Shown here piece by piece: positions 11,896 to 24,397 of a stretch of DNA of 64,000 bases (the first letter of the stretch is position 1; the number at the start of each line of letters is the position of its first letter). The stretch comes from Mycogone perniciosa (taxonomy: Eukaryota > Ascomycota > Sordariomycetes > Hypocreales > Hypocreaceae). The stretch spans positions 79,061 through 143,060 of the forward strand of contig JAOALB010000138.1 of the NCBI GenBank assembly GCA_025331125.1. The letters run 5' to 3'. Under the pieces are notes generated by a model. It saw only the letters and a list, made by a program, of their open reading frames with translations. It made no database searches and was not told where the DNA came from. Position numbers and translations under genes: made by a program.

Positions 11896-12428
11896 TTACA
11901 GGGCTAGGACGCCAACGAAAGCCGCACCCAAAACAGCAGCGCCGAATTGCACAAGGCGCTCCGAAGCACTGCTGACCAACACCGGAGGAGTAACCTCGGG
12001 GTGGGGGCTGTTGGTGACCGGGGGGTTGACTGGAGCAACCGGAGTGTTGACCGGAGGATTGACGGGGTTGACCGGGGGGTTGACCGGGCCGGTAGGCTGA
12101 GCGTGGCAGGTATGGCACGGCTATAACATCACAGTCAGCAACTCTCGTCTTCATCTTTCCCATAAAGGAAGACCAGAGAGGGGGGGGGGAATACCTCAAC
12201 GACAGTGCAAGGGCAATCCGTAATGGTCAACGTGGTGGGCTTGGTAACGGTATACGTTTGCACACCCAGGGTCAAAGTCGTCGGCTCAGGGCAATAAGTG
12301 GTATACGCCTGAACGACCCTGGTAGTCGTCACAACCGTTTGGTTGCCATGAGCAGCAGCCACGGGGGCAGCAGGGCCGGCAGCCGCAACGGCGGCGAAAG
12401 CGAAGAGGACGGTCTTGACGTTGAACAT
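11896..12428 (-). CDS. Small secreted, probably GPI-anchored cell-wall protein
   Basis: Two exons, 12428-12195 and 12120-11896, joined in phase across a 74 nt intron (donor GTATTC, acceptor TTATAG), give 152 aa. The N terminus is a typical signal peptide (MFNVKTVLFAFAAVAAA). It is followed by a Thr/Val-rich segment with the pattern AYTTYCPEPTTLTLGVQTYT and TITDCPCTV, which I know from fungal conidial/hyphal wall proteins (clock-controlled or MMC-like). Next is CHTCHAQP, then a Pro/Val/Asn repeat (PVNPPVN units), and a final hydrophobic segment (FGAAVLGAAFVGVLAL) after a Ser-Ser-Ala stretch, which fits a GPI-attachment signal. Expected location is the wall or outer plasma membrane face. Confidence 0.85.
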
Positions 12429-13637
12429 CTTGAAGGAGGAGGGGGGGCCTTTTCGTCGTTTGTGAAAAGAAATAAATGGGTTTGTTGTTGTGCGAGCGAG
12501 TGACTGTGATTGCGTGTTTTTTCGGGGGGGGGGGTTGGAGCGAGTGAATTATGAAGCGAGTGATGTAAAGCGAATGAGTAGATGGAAGCTGCTGATTGTT
12601 GGTGATGAGGATTCGAAAATCATCTTGGTCGTCGACGAAGTGATGTTTATATGCTTCCATTGTCATCATGTCTGCGCAAAGCACCAAGCGGGACCACAAC
12701 ACAAAAAATCAAAACAATCTCATCACGAACAATTCAAAGATTGGCTCCCAGACACTGTTCCTCCAATGAACTTGCTCCAAGACAGCCCACAAGAATGGTA
12801 AACAGACGCTGCACGACGTACAATCGTTGGTCCCGCATTCCTGCACAAGACCAGCAAATTACCCGTCGTGCCTAGGAAATACGCCATTCATTCCTCGTCA
12901 CGTTCTCGTTGCATATGGAGCTCATTTCGGACTTATTCGAATTTTTTGTTTGATTTGTCTTCCTCAGGTTGAGCTGCCTTTCATCCCCCAGCTCGGCTCT
13001 GTCTGCAGTACTACATCCTGCGTACATACACCAAATCCCCCTGAGTCATGGTATTTCCATGTCTCACTCTCAGTGCACCATAGCCTGCACATATCCACAA
13101 CATTCTTCAAGTTCCCAGCTAGTACCGCAGTACTGTCCTGCTGGAAGCAGCCACCTCGAGAGTTGATGATAAAACACGTCGTGTCATGTGCACCGTATTC
13201 ATCGCAACCTCTCTCCTCTCTATGCTATGTTCCTTGAACGCCTTCCTCGGTTTGTCCAAATAATGACAAGAAACAACCAATGGCGGCGGTGGGGGGATTC
13301 GCCTGGGTCTAGACAGCAAAGCAAATGACGAGAGTTCCGTACCAACGTATTAGGAACATGGGGTACAGCAGAAGAAAAGAAAAAAAAAACAGGTAAATGA
13401 CGCAATGAACACCGATGGATGCAGATATATGGAGTGGAATCTAGAAGGTATCAATCGTGCCGTCCCTTGGCAAAAAGCAAAATAGAGTCCGATCCGAAAC
13501 GGGAAAAAGAAAACAATCAAAGTAGCATCAGGTGTCTTGTGCAGGTGGGTTTCGCGTTATTCGTGCAGGGATGGCGAATGCCTGTTATGACTGCCGTGAG
13601 TCATCAACATCCGCCTTGACTTGAGGGCTGGTGGTCA
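12429..13637. other. Intergenic spacer upstream of the wall-protein gene
   Basis: This 1.2 kb lies between the start of the wall-protein gene and the 3' end of the RGS gene, both on the minus strand. It should contain the wall-protein promoter. A G-rich run lies at about 12525-12535. No coding sequence recognised. Confidence 0.6.
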
Positions 13638-15844
13638 TCATGTCCGTTTGGAACGGCTCTGGCTCCGCTCGAGTCCACGGACTGATCCATCGGTGTCGAA
13701 ATTGCGGAGTTGTTGCTCATATTTGGCGTTACGCAGAAATTTTGGCACCGAATCCTACAATCCATGTCAGTCAGTATCCTTGTCTACTCGTCGCATTAGT
13801 TCAAGCAACTTACACTAGCCATGAGTTTGAAAACGGCGTTCTGCGCATCCTCGAACAGCGTTGTGACCTCATGGAGGGTCTCAATCATGCCGCTCTCTTG
13901 GCCCACAGCCTTGGTCATTCGAGTAGCCAAATTGTTGCGCAACTGATGGTCAATGTTGAGCTCGCAAGGCGAACCTGGTGCTAGGAAGGCATTGTAAATG
14001 CCATACGCCTGCGCCATAATCTCCTTGATGGCATCCATCGAGCTGACCGAGATGGACTTTTCAGCCTGTTGAATGGCAGTCTTACAGCCGAACACAAATT
14101 CGTTGACATCCCGATAGAATGACAGGTTCTCCTCACAATGTGTATCCCTCAGGTTCTCCCTGAAGAGCAGGCGGAGCGCGGGGTCGTTAAGAATCTTGTC
14201 AAGTCGCTGGGTATTCGAGTCCCGAGCAACTCCGTTGCGTTGCGAGCTTGCGCATCCTTCGCTCTCCGAAGTCCGACCTCTGGGGCTATTGCCATTGAGG
14301 CTATCTTTGCCTCGTTGGGAGATCTGGTAGATGGCGGATTTGGTCGGCTGGAATAGATGGCAGCCAGGATACTGGGTCATATGGGCCCTGTCCTGCACCA
14401 CGGGTTCTATAAGATCGTACTCGACAAAGAGGGAGGCAATCTCGGTGCTCTCTCGTCTGTCTATCATCGTGCAGCAGTCCATCAACCAATCCGCTGCCGC
14501 CTTGCCGGTAAAGGTGTCCTTGTATGTTTTCCCATTCACCTTGCGTTCAGCAGCCATCTTGACGCCAGTGAGGCCGTCCTTGTAATCATGCAACGAATCC
14601 GAATCGGCGGCTGAAACGCTCGACTTGACATTGCGACCTCCAGTTCCAACGAATCTGTGAAAAATCACCTCAATTGACCCCCGGTCGCTCTGCAGCTTGT
14701 CCGTCTGCAGCTGTCTTTCCAGAATGACGAGTTGAGCAGCCTTGCTGGTGACGAGCTCAGTTACTTGCTTCTGCTGGATGCCATTTCTGCCACAGAATCT
14801 ATCCAGAACAGTAACGCCTTTGGAAGTCAATTGCCAGACTGAACCCTTCATGTTGTACGCTTGCTGATACTTTCCATCGGCCGACTCAATGAAGCGGGCG
14901 TCAACAAACCGTTGGCAGATAGACCGAGCCATGTCCTTGGCCATGGAGAAAGTCGTCGTGGTTGTTGTCGTTACAATCCTTGACGGATCTTTGGGATCTG
15001 GCATACGGTTGGATTGCGAGAATTTTAGGGAACCAAGGTTGTTGATGGCATCCTCAGATAGGAAAGTGTACTCGACTTTTGATAGCCGTACTCTATGGGC
15101 TGACAGGGGTAATAGGCTGACAATGAGAGTGGAGAAAAGGTCCTTGAAATCCTACCCTTGTGGTTAGTCGATGCGTGGCATGCTGGGCTGGCAATATGAA
15201 GTTTGGCGGCAATCAGTGGTAAACCGAAGAACCGGTGCTGGATACTGTGGAAAGGCTTGTCGGTGGAAGATTCTACATACCCTTGTGAACGGTCGGTCGT
15301 CCTCAGTCATGCGCAATAAGCGCGAGGATGTCTGATGCATCTTGTTGGACGGGACAGCCAGGTTGGAAGCTGGCTCAGGCGGGGACAGCGTTAATAAGCT
15401 CGAAACCGAAGCAATTGATGCGGAAACTGTGTGGTTGCCGTCGCCAGAGTTTGATGAGAGGGACTGTGCCGACGAATTGTCAAACGTGGTGGGTTTTCCC
15501 AGGCTTGTTTGCTCGCTGCCAGACTGTGGAATTGGCCCAAGAGAAAGCCTAGCCAGCGTAGAATTGGACTGACGAGTCCGAACGGCGGGTTCTGAAATGC
15601 CGGTTATGGCGCTGTGGGTTCTATCCAAAGCAGCAGCCGCGCGCGAGAGAATCCCACTTGCAGAGCGTTGCGTCCGGGGCAGCGAGCCTATCGAAGCTGA
15701 ACTGACGTGGCGGCGGGAGTTGTCAATGGTAGCCTGCGATATGGCGCGGTCTATGGACGTCGAGTTTCGTGAGATGGGTGGGAGAGGTTTTTGTCTGTCG
15801 GGTTGCGGTCTTGTGGGCAAAGGCAGCGGTTGTAGAACGGCCAT
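13638..15844 (-). CDS. flbA: Developmental RGS protein of the FlbA/Rgs1/Sst2 type
   Basis: Three exons, 15844-15281, 15151-13814 and 13754-13638, all in phase, give 672 aa. A Ser-rich N terminus (about 1-185) is followed by two DEP-type regions: KVEYTFLSEDAI to VLDRFC (about 195-290), and GKTYKDTFTGKAAADWLMD to LIEPVV (about 380-460). The C-terminal RGS domain runs from DPALRLLFRENL (about 510) to DSVPKFLRNAKYE, its last part encoded by exon 3. FlbA-type proteins accelerate GTP hydrolysis on the Galpha FadA/MagB class and shift growth from vegetative hyphae to conidiation. The DEP domains bring the protein to receptors or membranes. Introns are GTATGT...GGGTAG (129 nt) and GTAAGT...TTGTAG (59 nt). 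The upstream region is unusually long and gene-free, which fits a regulated developmental gene. Confidence 0.92.
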
Positions 15845-17099
15845 CTGGCAAGAACAAGAAGAGTGTTAAGAGGGACTGTTTGGTGTGAATGGGCGAGGTT
15901 GAAATAAAAGATGATGGATGAGTCTGAAAGGGCGTGGAACAACTGAGAACTTTGAGAGGAGATGACGGGCTTTTGCCTGGGGAGGGGGGCGTGTACGGAA
16001 GAGCACTGAAAATCAAGCCTGGGAGGGTGCACGCCTACTTGGCAGAACGGGGTACGGAGTACAGAGTACAAGTATAGGATACTTTTGTGGCGCTGAGGGG
16101 CCGGTGGGTGGTAGTGGAGTGGTTGTATGAGGGCCTGCCTTGTGGAGAGGGGCGTGTGGCTTGAGCGGAGGAGGGGAAGACGACCCGTCTGAACGGGCAG
16201 CTCAGCAACAAGGCTGATGCCAGAGTGAGTGGGTGGGCGAGTGAGTGAGATGAGGATGAGAAGATGGTGATGAATCAGAGGGAGAACCCAGCGTCAGTCA
16301 ATTGAGCGCGGGTAGGAGACACAAGACGGCTCTGCAGAGGAACAATGCAGGCGAGATGATGCAGAACACGTTGACTGACTGACGAACTGGTGGTGCCATG
16401 CAGAGACCCGGGACAATCAATCGAGGTACCACGCCGCGCGAAGCAGTAGAATGAATAGAATGAATGATGGAGAATAGAGCACCACTATTCAGTAACACTT
16501 TGTTCGCCAATTTGAAAATGAAATGAGTTCTGCGAGCGGCTCGGGATGTGGGCTTGGGAACAAGAATGTGGTTGCACATACGATGATGATTGTTTGATGA
16601 GCCAGCCCAATAGCCCAGCAAATAAATTCGGTGGTGGTGACGCCAGGCGAAAACTAATGCCGACGAGAGACAAACTGTGGATATGCACTAATCAGAGGCT
16701 TGCTGTCAACGAGATGATGGTGAAGAGCACTGAATAAAACAAAACGAGGGCCACTAATCCCCCGTTTGTTGCATGCGCCAGCCTTTGTGTCGTACGGGGT
16801 ACGAGGTACAGGCTACCGTATCTATCGGATGGCCGACCGGTCGGAGTGGCCCTCCGCAGGTGCGTGTGCGGCGCACCGCTGCAGTGTGGCTCCCGTCACC
16901 ACGTTTCGTGGACCGCCAGACGGCACGCAACATGACACTGACACAGCAGCCCTTGTTTGTGTCACGAAGCCATTCTCTCTTTGTGCACACTTGCAGGCAG
17001 ATACATGCGCAAACACCAACACCCCGGAACAACCGCCTCACCGTTCCGCAGACACCTCGAAGCGCTGGGCCGCATTGCACGCTGCTCTTGCACGCTGCT

Positions 17100-17155
17100 A
17101 TCTCTGTCTGTCTCTGTCTCTGTCTCTCGCTCTCTCGCTCTTTCGCTCGCTCCCC
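17100..17155. repeat. (TCTG/CTCG)n pyrimidine-rich microsatellite
   Basis: An imperfect tandem of TCTGTCTC units grading into CTCTCGCT units, within the gene-poor region. Confidence 0.8.
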
Positions 17156-20100
17156 TGATGGGGGCTGCGGCGGCGGTGGCGGCTGACACGCTCCAATGTA
17201 CTACTTGTACGGAGTACTCGTACCTGGACGGATCAGACCAGGGTGCTGGCATCCAGTTTGTAACGCATGCATCAAGGTCACGAAACGACCTCGTGCGCGA
17301 AGTTTCACACAGATCGGCGCGTGGCTTTCAGGGATGTCATCCACCCGTCTAGCGCTTTCAGCAGGGGGGTTCCCCTGGCCCGTAGCAGCTCAGCATTTGG
17401 CAACACGACCACTCAACTGTCGTCACCCGCCGCACTTGCTGGGGCGCGCTCCACGGCATTAGGCTTGTTGGTTATCCACCGCCTCAAACTATAGGTTTTT
17501 TTGGCTCTTTTTTCAACCCGTTCTTTCTAGCCCAAAGCATCGGCAAGTGTCCGAGTATGTCATCGTCATAAAGCCCTTTTTCCCAATTCCCGGGACTTGC
17601 TCTCTTAACCGAGTGTGCAAACTCGCTGAATTGAGCCAACTGATCCAAATACTAATGAACTTGTTTTTCGATCCCTGCAAGAACGGTGACTTCACCACTA
17701 ATGGGGCCAAAAGACTGAGAGAAAGGCACACTAATGCCTGTGGACACTGGCACTGACCTGCCATGCAAGCCCGCTTGAGGCTTCCCAAGATGGCTGCTGT
17801 CAGGACGGCTGGCAACAGGAAATAACAGCAAAAAAACAGACATCTCAGCTCTCCAACGTACCTTGACGGATTGGGGCCAGGGTGCTTCCCTGTGATCCTC
17901 TGGAAACTCGATTGAAGTGATACGGGATCGGTGACGCCGTGACGATGATGATGATGACGAACCAGGCTTGCCGCCGTGTCTGATCTTGTCTTTCTTGCGC
18001 CGCTAATCAAATCTTCAAGAAAAAAGAAAGAGGCACTCGAGAACGGAGTAATACAAAAGCGTATTCCTCTGCTCCCTACAAGTAAAGCTGAGCAACCCCA
18101 GATTCGTCCGTACGACTCATGAAGTCGTAACCACAACCCAAAATGGATGGAATCTAACAAACTTCCAACAAGCAGATAATTTTCCGATTTACCGGTCGCG
18201 CGGTTCAGTTCTGGTCGGCGACTACTAGAACACTATCAGCATAGCCCATCTACTAGTGATATTCCGCGCTGTCCCAGATCCCTCCCCATGCCAGCCTCGA
18301 GGTGGGGATGGAACTATATCTCGGGGACGTGCGTTCGTGCAGTGGCAATTGGGGCTTCTAGAAGCTCACAGAGAAATCAACGCAAAGCAGGGGGTGCGTC
18401 CCTTTTTCTTGCATTGATGAGCCGAACCTTGGCCCGGACGCAGGTTTGCGCTTAAGATAGCACTTCTTGCTGGCCTTGGCAATATGATGACGGGCCGGGG
18501 ATAATAATGATAGTAGTACTCCGTAGTAGTAGTAGTATTATTATTAGCCGGAGCCGACGAAGCCGAAGAAAGTGTCTTGGTTAATTCGTTTTGCGGGCAA
18601 CGGCTAGATAACTAGACCCTTAGTTTTGCTCGATTTGCAGGGGGCGTCAGATCTGGAGGCTTTTCGTGGTGGCAGCAGGTGGTTGGTGAGCTGAGAACGA
18701 GGTTACGTAGTTGGGGCAGTCCAATCCCTTGTGAGTTGCAAGCTACGACCAAGCACGTGTGCGCCCTGAGGCCAAGGCGCGACGGACAAAGAGCGGCGAT
18801 GACCGAGAGGCGTCAGGCTTCCTTGCGGAAATACTATGATATAATAACTGGGCCGTTGGACAAAGCAGGGCAAACGTCAAGCGACGGGAATAAACGACGA
18901 CGAAAAGGTAATATATGTAAAGAGGGAGAATGGAGAACCCGGGGAAGTTGTGTCTAGTACTAGTATTCAAATCTATGGAAGGGGACTGGCAACGGATTAT
19001 ATGGATGGGAGACCGCCCTCGCAGCGGTGTGGCGGCCCTATTCCATGCTGCTTTGTCTCGACCGCCCTCGCGGAGCAAACATACATGAAGGGGGGATGTC
19101 CAGCCTGAATTGAACACTCATCCGGCACCAACACGATGCAGGTCGTGCGTATGTGCGTGCATACATATGTGCGTATGTGCGTTTCTGGTGGTGGGAAGGA
19201 TTTAGATTGCTACCTAGTCCTACCACGTTGTGTCGATGCGGAGGCGACCGACTGTGGGGGGTGAGACATTCTTCAGTCGAAAGCAAAAATGTCTACGAAG
19301 CAATATCGATCCATACAAAAAGCAAAGGGTGAGATCTCCAGGGAATGGAGATGAAGATCTGCCCACGGCCCAGCCTATCACGATGACATGTCTGGTGTAT
19401 GGTATGTACCTCTCTCCTTGCAGCACAATGCCAAGCAAGTCTTGCAGGTATACATACTTTGTAATGCTTGTACTCCATGCCTACACATTAGTAGTACTCG
19501 TACTCGTAAAAGCATGCATCGGAACAGGTCCGTTGTGCCCCGGATCCCACGTCCAGGCACCACCGTTTCAATCTGAGCTGCGCCTTGATTCTGAGGTTTC
19601 CCTTCCTTCCAAGCATCTACCTGCTCCTATTACAAGCACGAGTATTTTCGGCCTTGTACGGCAGCCGGCGGTTATGCAGGGGCAGGTGTAAAGGGTCCTT
19701 TAGGATTGGCCAGATGGAGTTTAGGTTGGGCTTGTGGCTCGTGTCGGATTCGGCTCACAAGTCAGCCCGAAGGCTGCTAAGAGGTGGAGATGCAGTGGCA
19801 AAGTGGATTCTGATACATGCATGCTAAACGCTGTTAGATGCATGCATAATCGGGATAAGGCTGGGTATATTCCTTTTGGCGGCAGGGCTTAGGGTAGCTG
19901 TCGCTGTCGCTGCGAGTATTGGAGTAGTGGTGGTAGTAACGACAAACGGACTGTTGAGATATGCAATAAACGCTGCATGATGATGCGGCAAACCTCGTGT
20001 ATATACCTGCCGTGACGTTAGTGTACGCCTCCGTTTGGTGAGAGTGGTGAAAATGATTGACGTCGGGCGAAGTGACGGTGGCCGGTTTTATAGCTTAACG

Positions 20101-22061
20101 CACGATGTTACTCTGTGGGTGACACTGGAGATGGAAAAAAACAATCCTCTGAGCGTTACGCTATCCAGGTTGGCATTGTAAGTTGCAACGTATCGTCAAG
20201 GCATTCCATCGTTTCACTAGCCACGAAAAGGAGGTTTTTTATTATCTCTTTCTGTTTTCGTTCTAATGTCCGAGAGGATAGTCCCACATAAGAGGCATCA
20301 GATTGCAGATGCTGTTTAATTGGGTATTGATGCAAGAGACCGAATGTAGATATATCTACAGGGTAAGGCAAGCCAGATGTTGTAAGGAATGGAATTATAC
20401 AGGGGACCAAATATCCATTGGCTGGCGGCATTCAAGAGCCGTGCTGCCACGCGAGCACTGCATCTTGGCTTATCCTGGTTGATAGACAACAAAGTGCATG
20501 AAGTTACGACATAACATCCACAGCAAACTGCATATAAGCCCGGCAGTGGTCCCATGGAGTGCAACCCTCCATCTTGCACCCGAAGGATGCAGATTTTAGT
20601 ACCAATGTCTCCGTACATGGTGTGACTCTTCTCCATCAATTACTTATCCCCGGACCAGGGGAATCGGCCGTGAGGTTGATACGGCCGACCATTGTCCGTT
20701 TGCAATATGGAAAGCCTTCGGCAACCAACAAATCCTTCGTACTGCAGGCGCGATGCCGAGAACCGCCAGCGCTGCTTAAATCTCGCCAAGCAATTGATAA
20801 GCAACACCCTCAAATGAGCTTAATTTTTGTTTAAAAAAAAAGTCAGGCAGCGCAATTTGAACAAACTCAAATCAGGGCGGCAACAAGACAAGGGATCAAA
20901 GGTGGTTGGACCGCCTATTGTCCGAGATCCCGATGAGCAGGGCCAGGGGCTCATCTGCATATGTCCTATGTATGCTCCTCAATTGAACCAGGAAGCTCTC
21001 ACACCTCTCACATTATCGTACGAGAACCCATCATTTTTTTTCGTGCGTTGGTGCCACGCGCGTAGCACATAACTGTACCGCTCACTAAGGCATTCCGAGC
21101 GTGGCGTTGCTGGAATGTGACGAGGGGCGATGGTGATCCCACGTGGCAGATCTGGGCATTTGCGTAATCACGGCCTGCCAAGGCTGTTGTGTTGATTCGA
21201 TCCGTAAGACCAGGGAATTTTTATTTTTTCTTCTTCACAGAAAAAGAAATCGGCAACTAAAGGGAACTCTGCAGTAAAGCCGTTTTTCTCCGTCCTGGTA
21301 ATTCCTCGACAGGATCCTTCTAAGCAGCTGCTAGTATGTATGTATGTATAAGGGACACTGAAAAGATCGACCTCAGATGCGCCAATTTGCGGCACGGCTC
21401 ATGGCTTGTAATTATTATGAATCGAGCTTGAGTCAAGCCATGAGCGGCACAACTGAGACCTGCCTCTTTGGTGTGGGTTATGAGGTCAGAATGTCGGAGG
21501 TTGAGAACAAGAACACTACAGGTAGTGACGGAGTACTGAGGTACGTACTTGAGCATGACAAATCCCGTTCCATGGGTGAGCAAACAATGTGAGCAAGTGT
21601 TTCGGCGAACCAATGAGAGGAGATATTGATCTAAGACGGTGTCTAATAATTGTGATGACTGGCGTTTTGAGGTCGGAATTACACTAACCACCTCATTCCC
21701 CCTCAATATCTCTCGAGAACCCTCGCTTGTCTTGGTTTGCTGTAAGGGTGTGACGCAAGGCGTTGTTTGGGGATGGCGAGACTGGATATGCAACGAACAC
21801 CTTGGGGAGCCACAGTAGCGCATCGCAGGACGGACACGACGCCATGAATGAAACTTGAAATTCACAAAGTTCGCGATACGAGTTACGACGTCTTCATACA
21901 CCATTGATTGGACAATTCATCACCGCGAATACTCCGTGTGGAGATGGAATGACATGCGACCCATTGCAGTAACGGGGCACTTTATCGCCGGAGTATGCAT
22001 CTAACAGAACAACCGAGGCGGTGGGCTGAGTTGACAGGACGGCAGACATTGCTTGAGAAAC

Positions 22062-24397
22062 TACGGAGTACGAAGTACGTACTTGGGCTAGGAGGCTTGG
22101 TGGCTTGTCGCTGCAAATGAACTGGTGGACCACTCCTGTGGCCATCCTGCTGCCCCACAGAACGGAGAACGGAGCCATGCCACGTGGGTTTGAAGATGCA
22201 CGACGCACGCCGCGACCGGGGCCCCTGAAAGCGTCAGGACCAGTCATTTTCGACTTGGCTTTGGGGTGGAGAGAGGGGGAGGGGTGCGTTTAGATGATGG
22301 TATCTTGCGCTTCGAGAGGTGGAGAATGCTTGAACTTTGGGCCATCATTCGATGCGGCCGCAGGCGTCGGGCTTGTCTGGCTCTGGGTAGCGGGAGACGG
22401 ACAGGAACTTGGTGGGCGAGTGAAATCCGTGGGCTGTATTCCGTACTGTGCTATGCTGTGCTGCGCGAGAGTGTTGTTGCGGTTGAAGTTACAATTTTGC
22501 ATCGGCTCTTCTTTATCGACATTTCTCGAAGGGGGGCGCCTCGGCGATCTGCCTGAGACAATTTGACAAAACAATGCTGGCATAGCCGAAAGCAGTTGGT
22601 CGGGTCGTACAAGACAAGGAGCACGAGCCGCCTCGCTACATAGTAAACGAACGATATCGCTTCAACTGCCGGTTCGCGAATAACCAACAACGAATGCGTG
22701 CCAAATACTACCCAGCAGCTGTGCCGGACTGGACACCCGCGGATTTATGCACGTCCTACTACTAGCACGTATGGACGACGTGCATAAACGTACACTATTT
22801 ACAAAGTACAAAGTACTACTACTGGGCTTTGCGAATTTAGTTTAGGCCTTTTGGTTCTTGGAGTCTCTGGTGGTACTACTCCGTAGTAGTGGTATAAATC
22901 CTTCAGCCACTGGCGGCGGTGGCGGCGGCGGCTGAGCAAGTGCTCCCTTTCTCCATTATTGTCCGATAATGCCACATGGCAATTTGCCGTGACGCGTGCC
23001 ATTATCGTGGCACGAAGCGCACGCACACCATCGCATGGAATGGACGTGCGCCAGTTACAAGGATAAAAAGAGAGCTCAAAGAAGAAAATAATTCAACCTC
23101 GTGCGTCATACTCCGTATACGAGAAGACCTTGTCGGTTGGTGTATCATTTATCATTGCCTTAAATGTTGGAGTTGTTCGCTCGGCATGTGGCCTGATTGT
23201 TGAGATGATACAGTCATAATGTGGCTGGAAGCATCACGTATCAACTCATTCATCCGTCGGCTTTGATGGGGACCATGTCATCAACGGCATCATCCATTCA
23301 TTCATCCCTCGTTTCCGATTAACACATACGGCGTATTCTGAACCAACACACCGCAACATTTACGAGTACTACACCAACTAGTTTACGGAATGGATGGATC
23401 TATCGATGGAGACAGCCCTATTACCTGGCTTGCGGATACTACCGGAAGTAAGCTGCTACGGATTTAACACAACGGCCGTTTCTTCGACCTCTCTCAACGG
23501 AGTGATGTGATGGGGTTAACAATAGGTGGTACTCTCCGTAGTGGTGCTACGAGTAGTAATCCGTATTCTCGTCGCGATATTGTGTGGGATTCTAGGAAAA
23601 TTCCATGGAAACAATGGGTCCCCATCTCGAAACCTACTGCTGCGTGTCATGTATCTGAAACGACGATGCCATCCAGCCCGTCTCCTAAGAGAACAAGACC
23701 CAGAAATGACTGCCAGACCCATACGGAGAGAGGGGAGGTATCGTATACTTTGCCATGTGCCCGCCATGCACACCACACCAACAGCCAGCCCACCCTTCTT
23801 CCTTAGGGCTCGCTGTTCCACGAGTCCCGACTCGTGCTTTCGATGATGAGCTACGGTACAGCGCCACACCGCGAGCCTAGATACAGACTATAGAGAATAC
23901 TACTCGTACTCCATACAGGCGGGAAAGGAGGGCTGGCAAGTGGCTGGGATGGTCCTATTGAGTTGAGTGAATAGTCGGGACAGCTTTCTCCAGTCAAACA
24001 TTTGCTTCTTTTTCTGGTTACTACTACTATTACCGAACCTAACCCAGCTCCCCCTTTCCGCCATCCCGAACCCCATGCTGTCTGACTTGAAACTCAGCCC
24101 AGCAGTAGCGTGGGGAGTCTTGCCGAACGGTCTTAGAAAAGAACCGATGCATTCGTTGTGGTTAATTGATGGGAAATTTGCCCCAAGCATGGGAATAGTA
24201 CGGGGTCTTTGATGACCCGCCTTGCCAGAATTGGCTGTTCACCCGTTCATTGATGGCACCCAATTGGAGTTTCGAAGCCGGGATACGGCTCCGCATTCTG
24301 CCAGTCAACTACTACTACTCCGTACTACGTCTACGAGTACGAGTATCCATGATAGAACGTTGTGCTCTGCCTTCTTCCCTTCCGTTAGTACGGAGTA
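22062..24397. repeat. Dense cluster of TACGGAGTA/TACTCCGTA
   Basis: Exact copies at 22062, 22877, 23109, 24316 and 24389, with near matches (gACGGAGTA) at about 21528 and 25050. They are often flanked by short TAC/GTA-rich sequence such as GTACTCGTAC. Confidence 0.8.

Noticed and set aside
17513..18160. 215-codon minus-strand frame in the gene-poor region
   Set aside because: Amino-acid composition and lack of domains, promoter or splice context look like a chance ORF.
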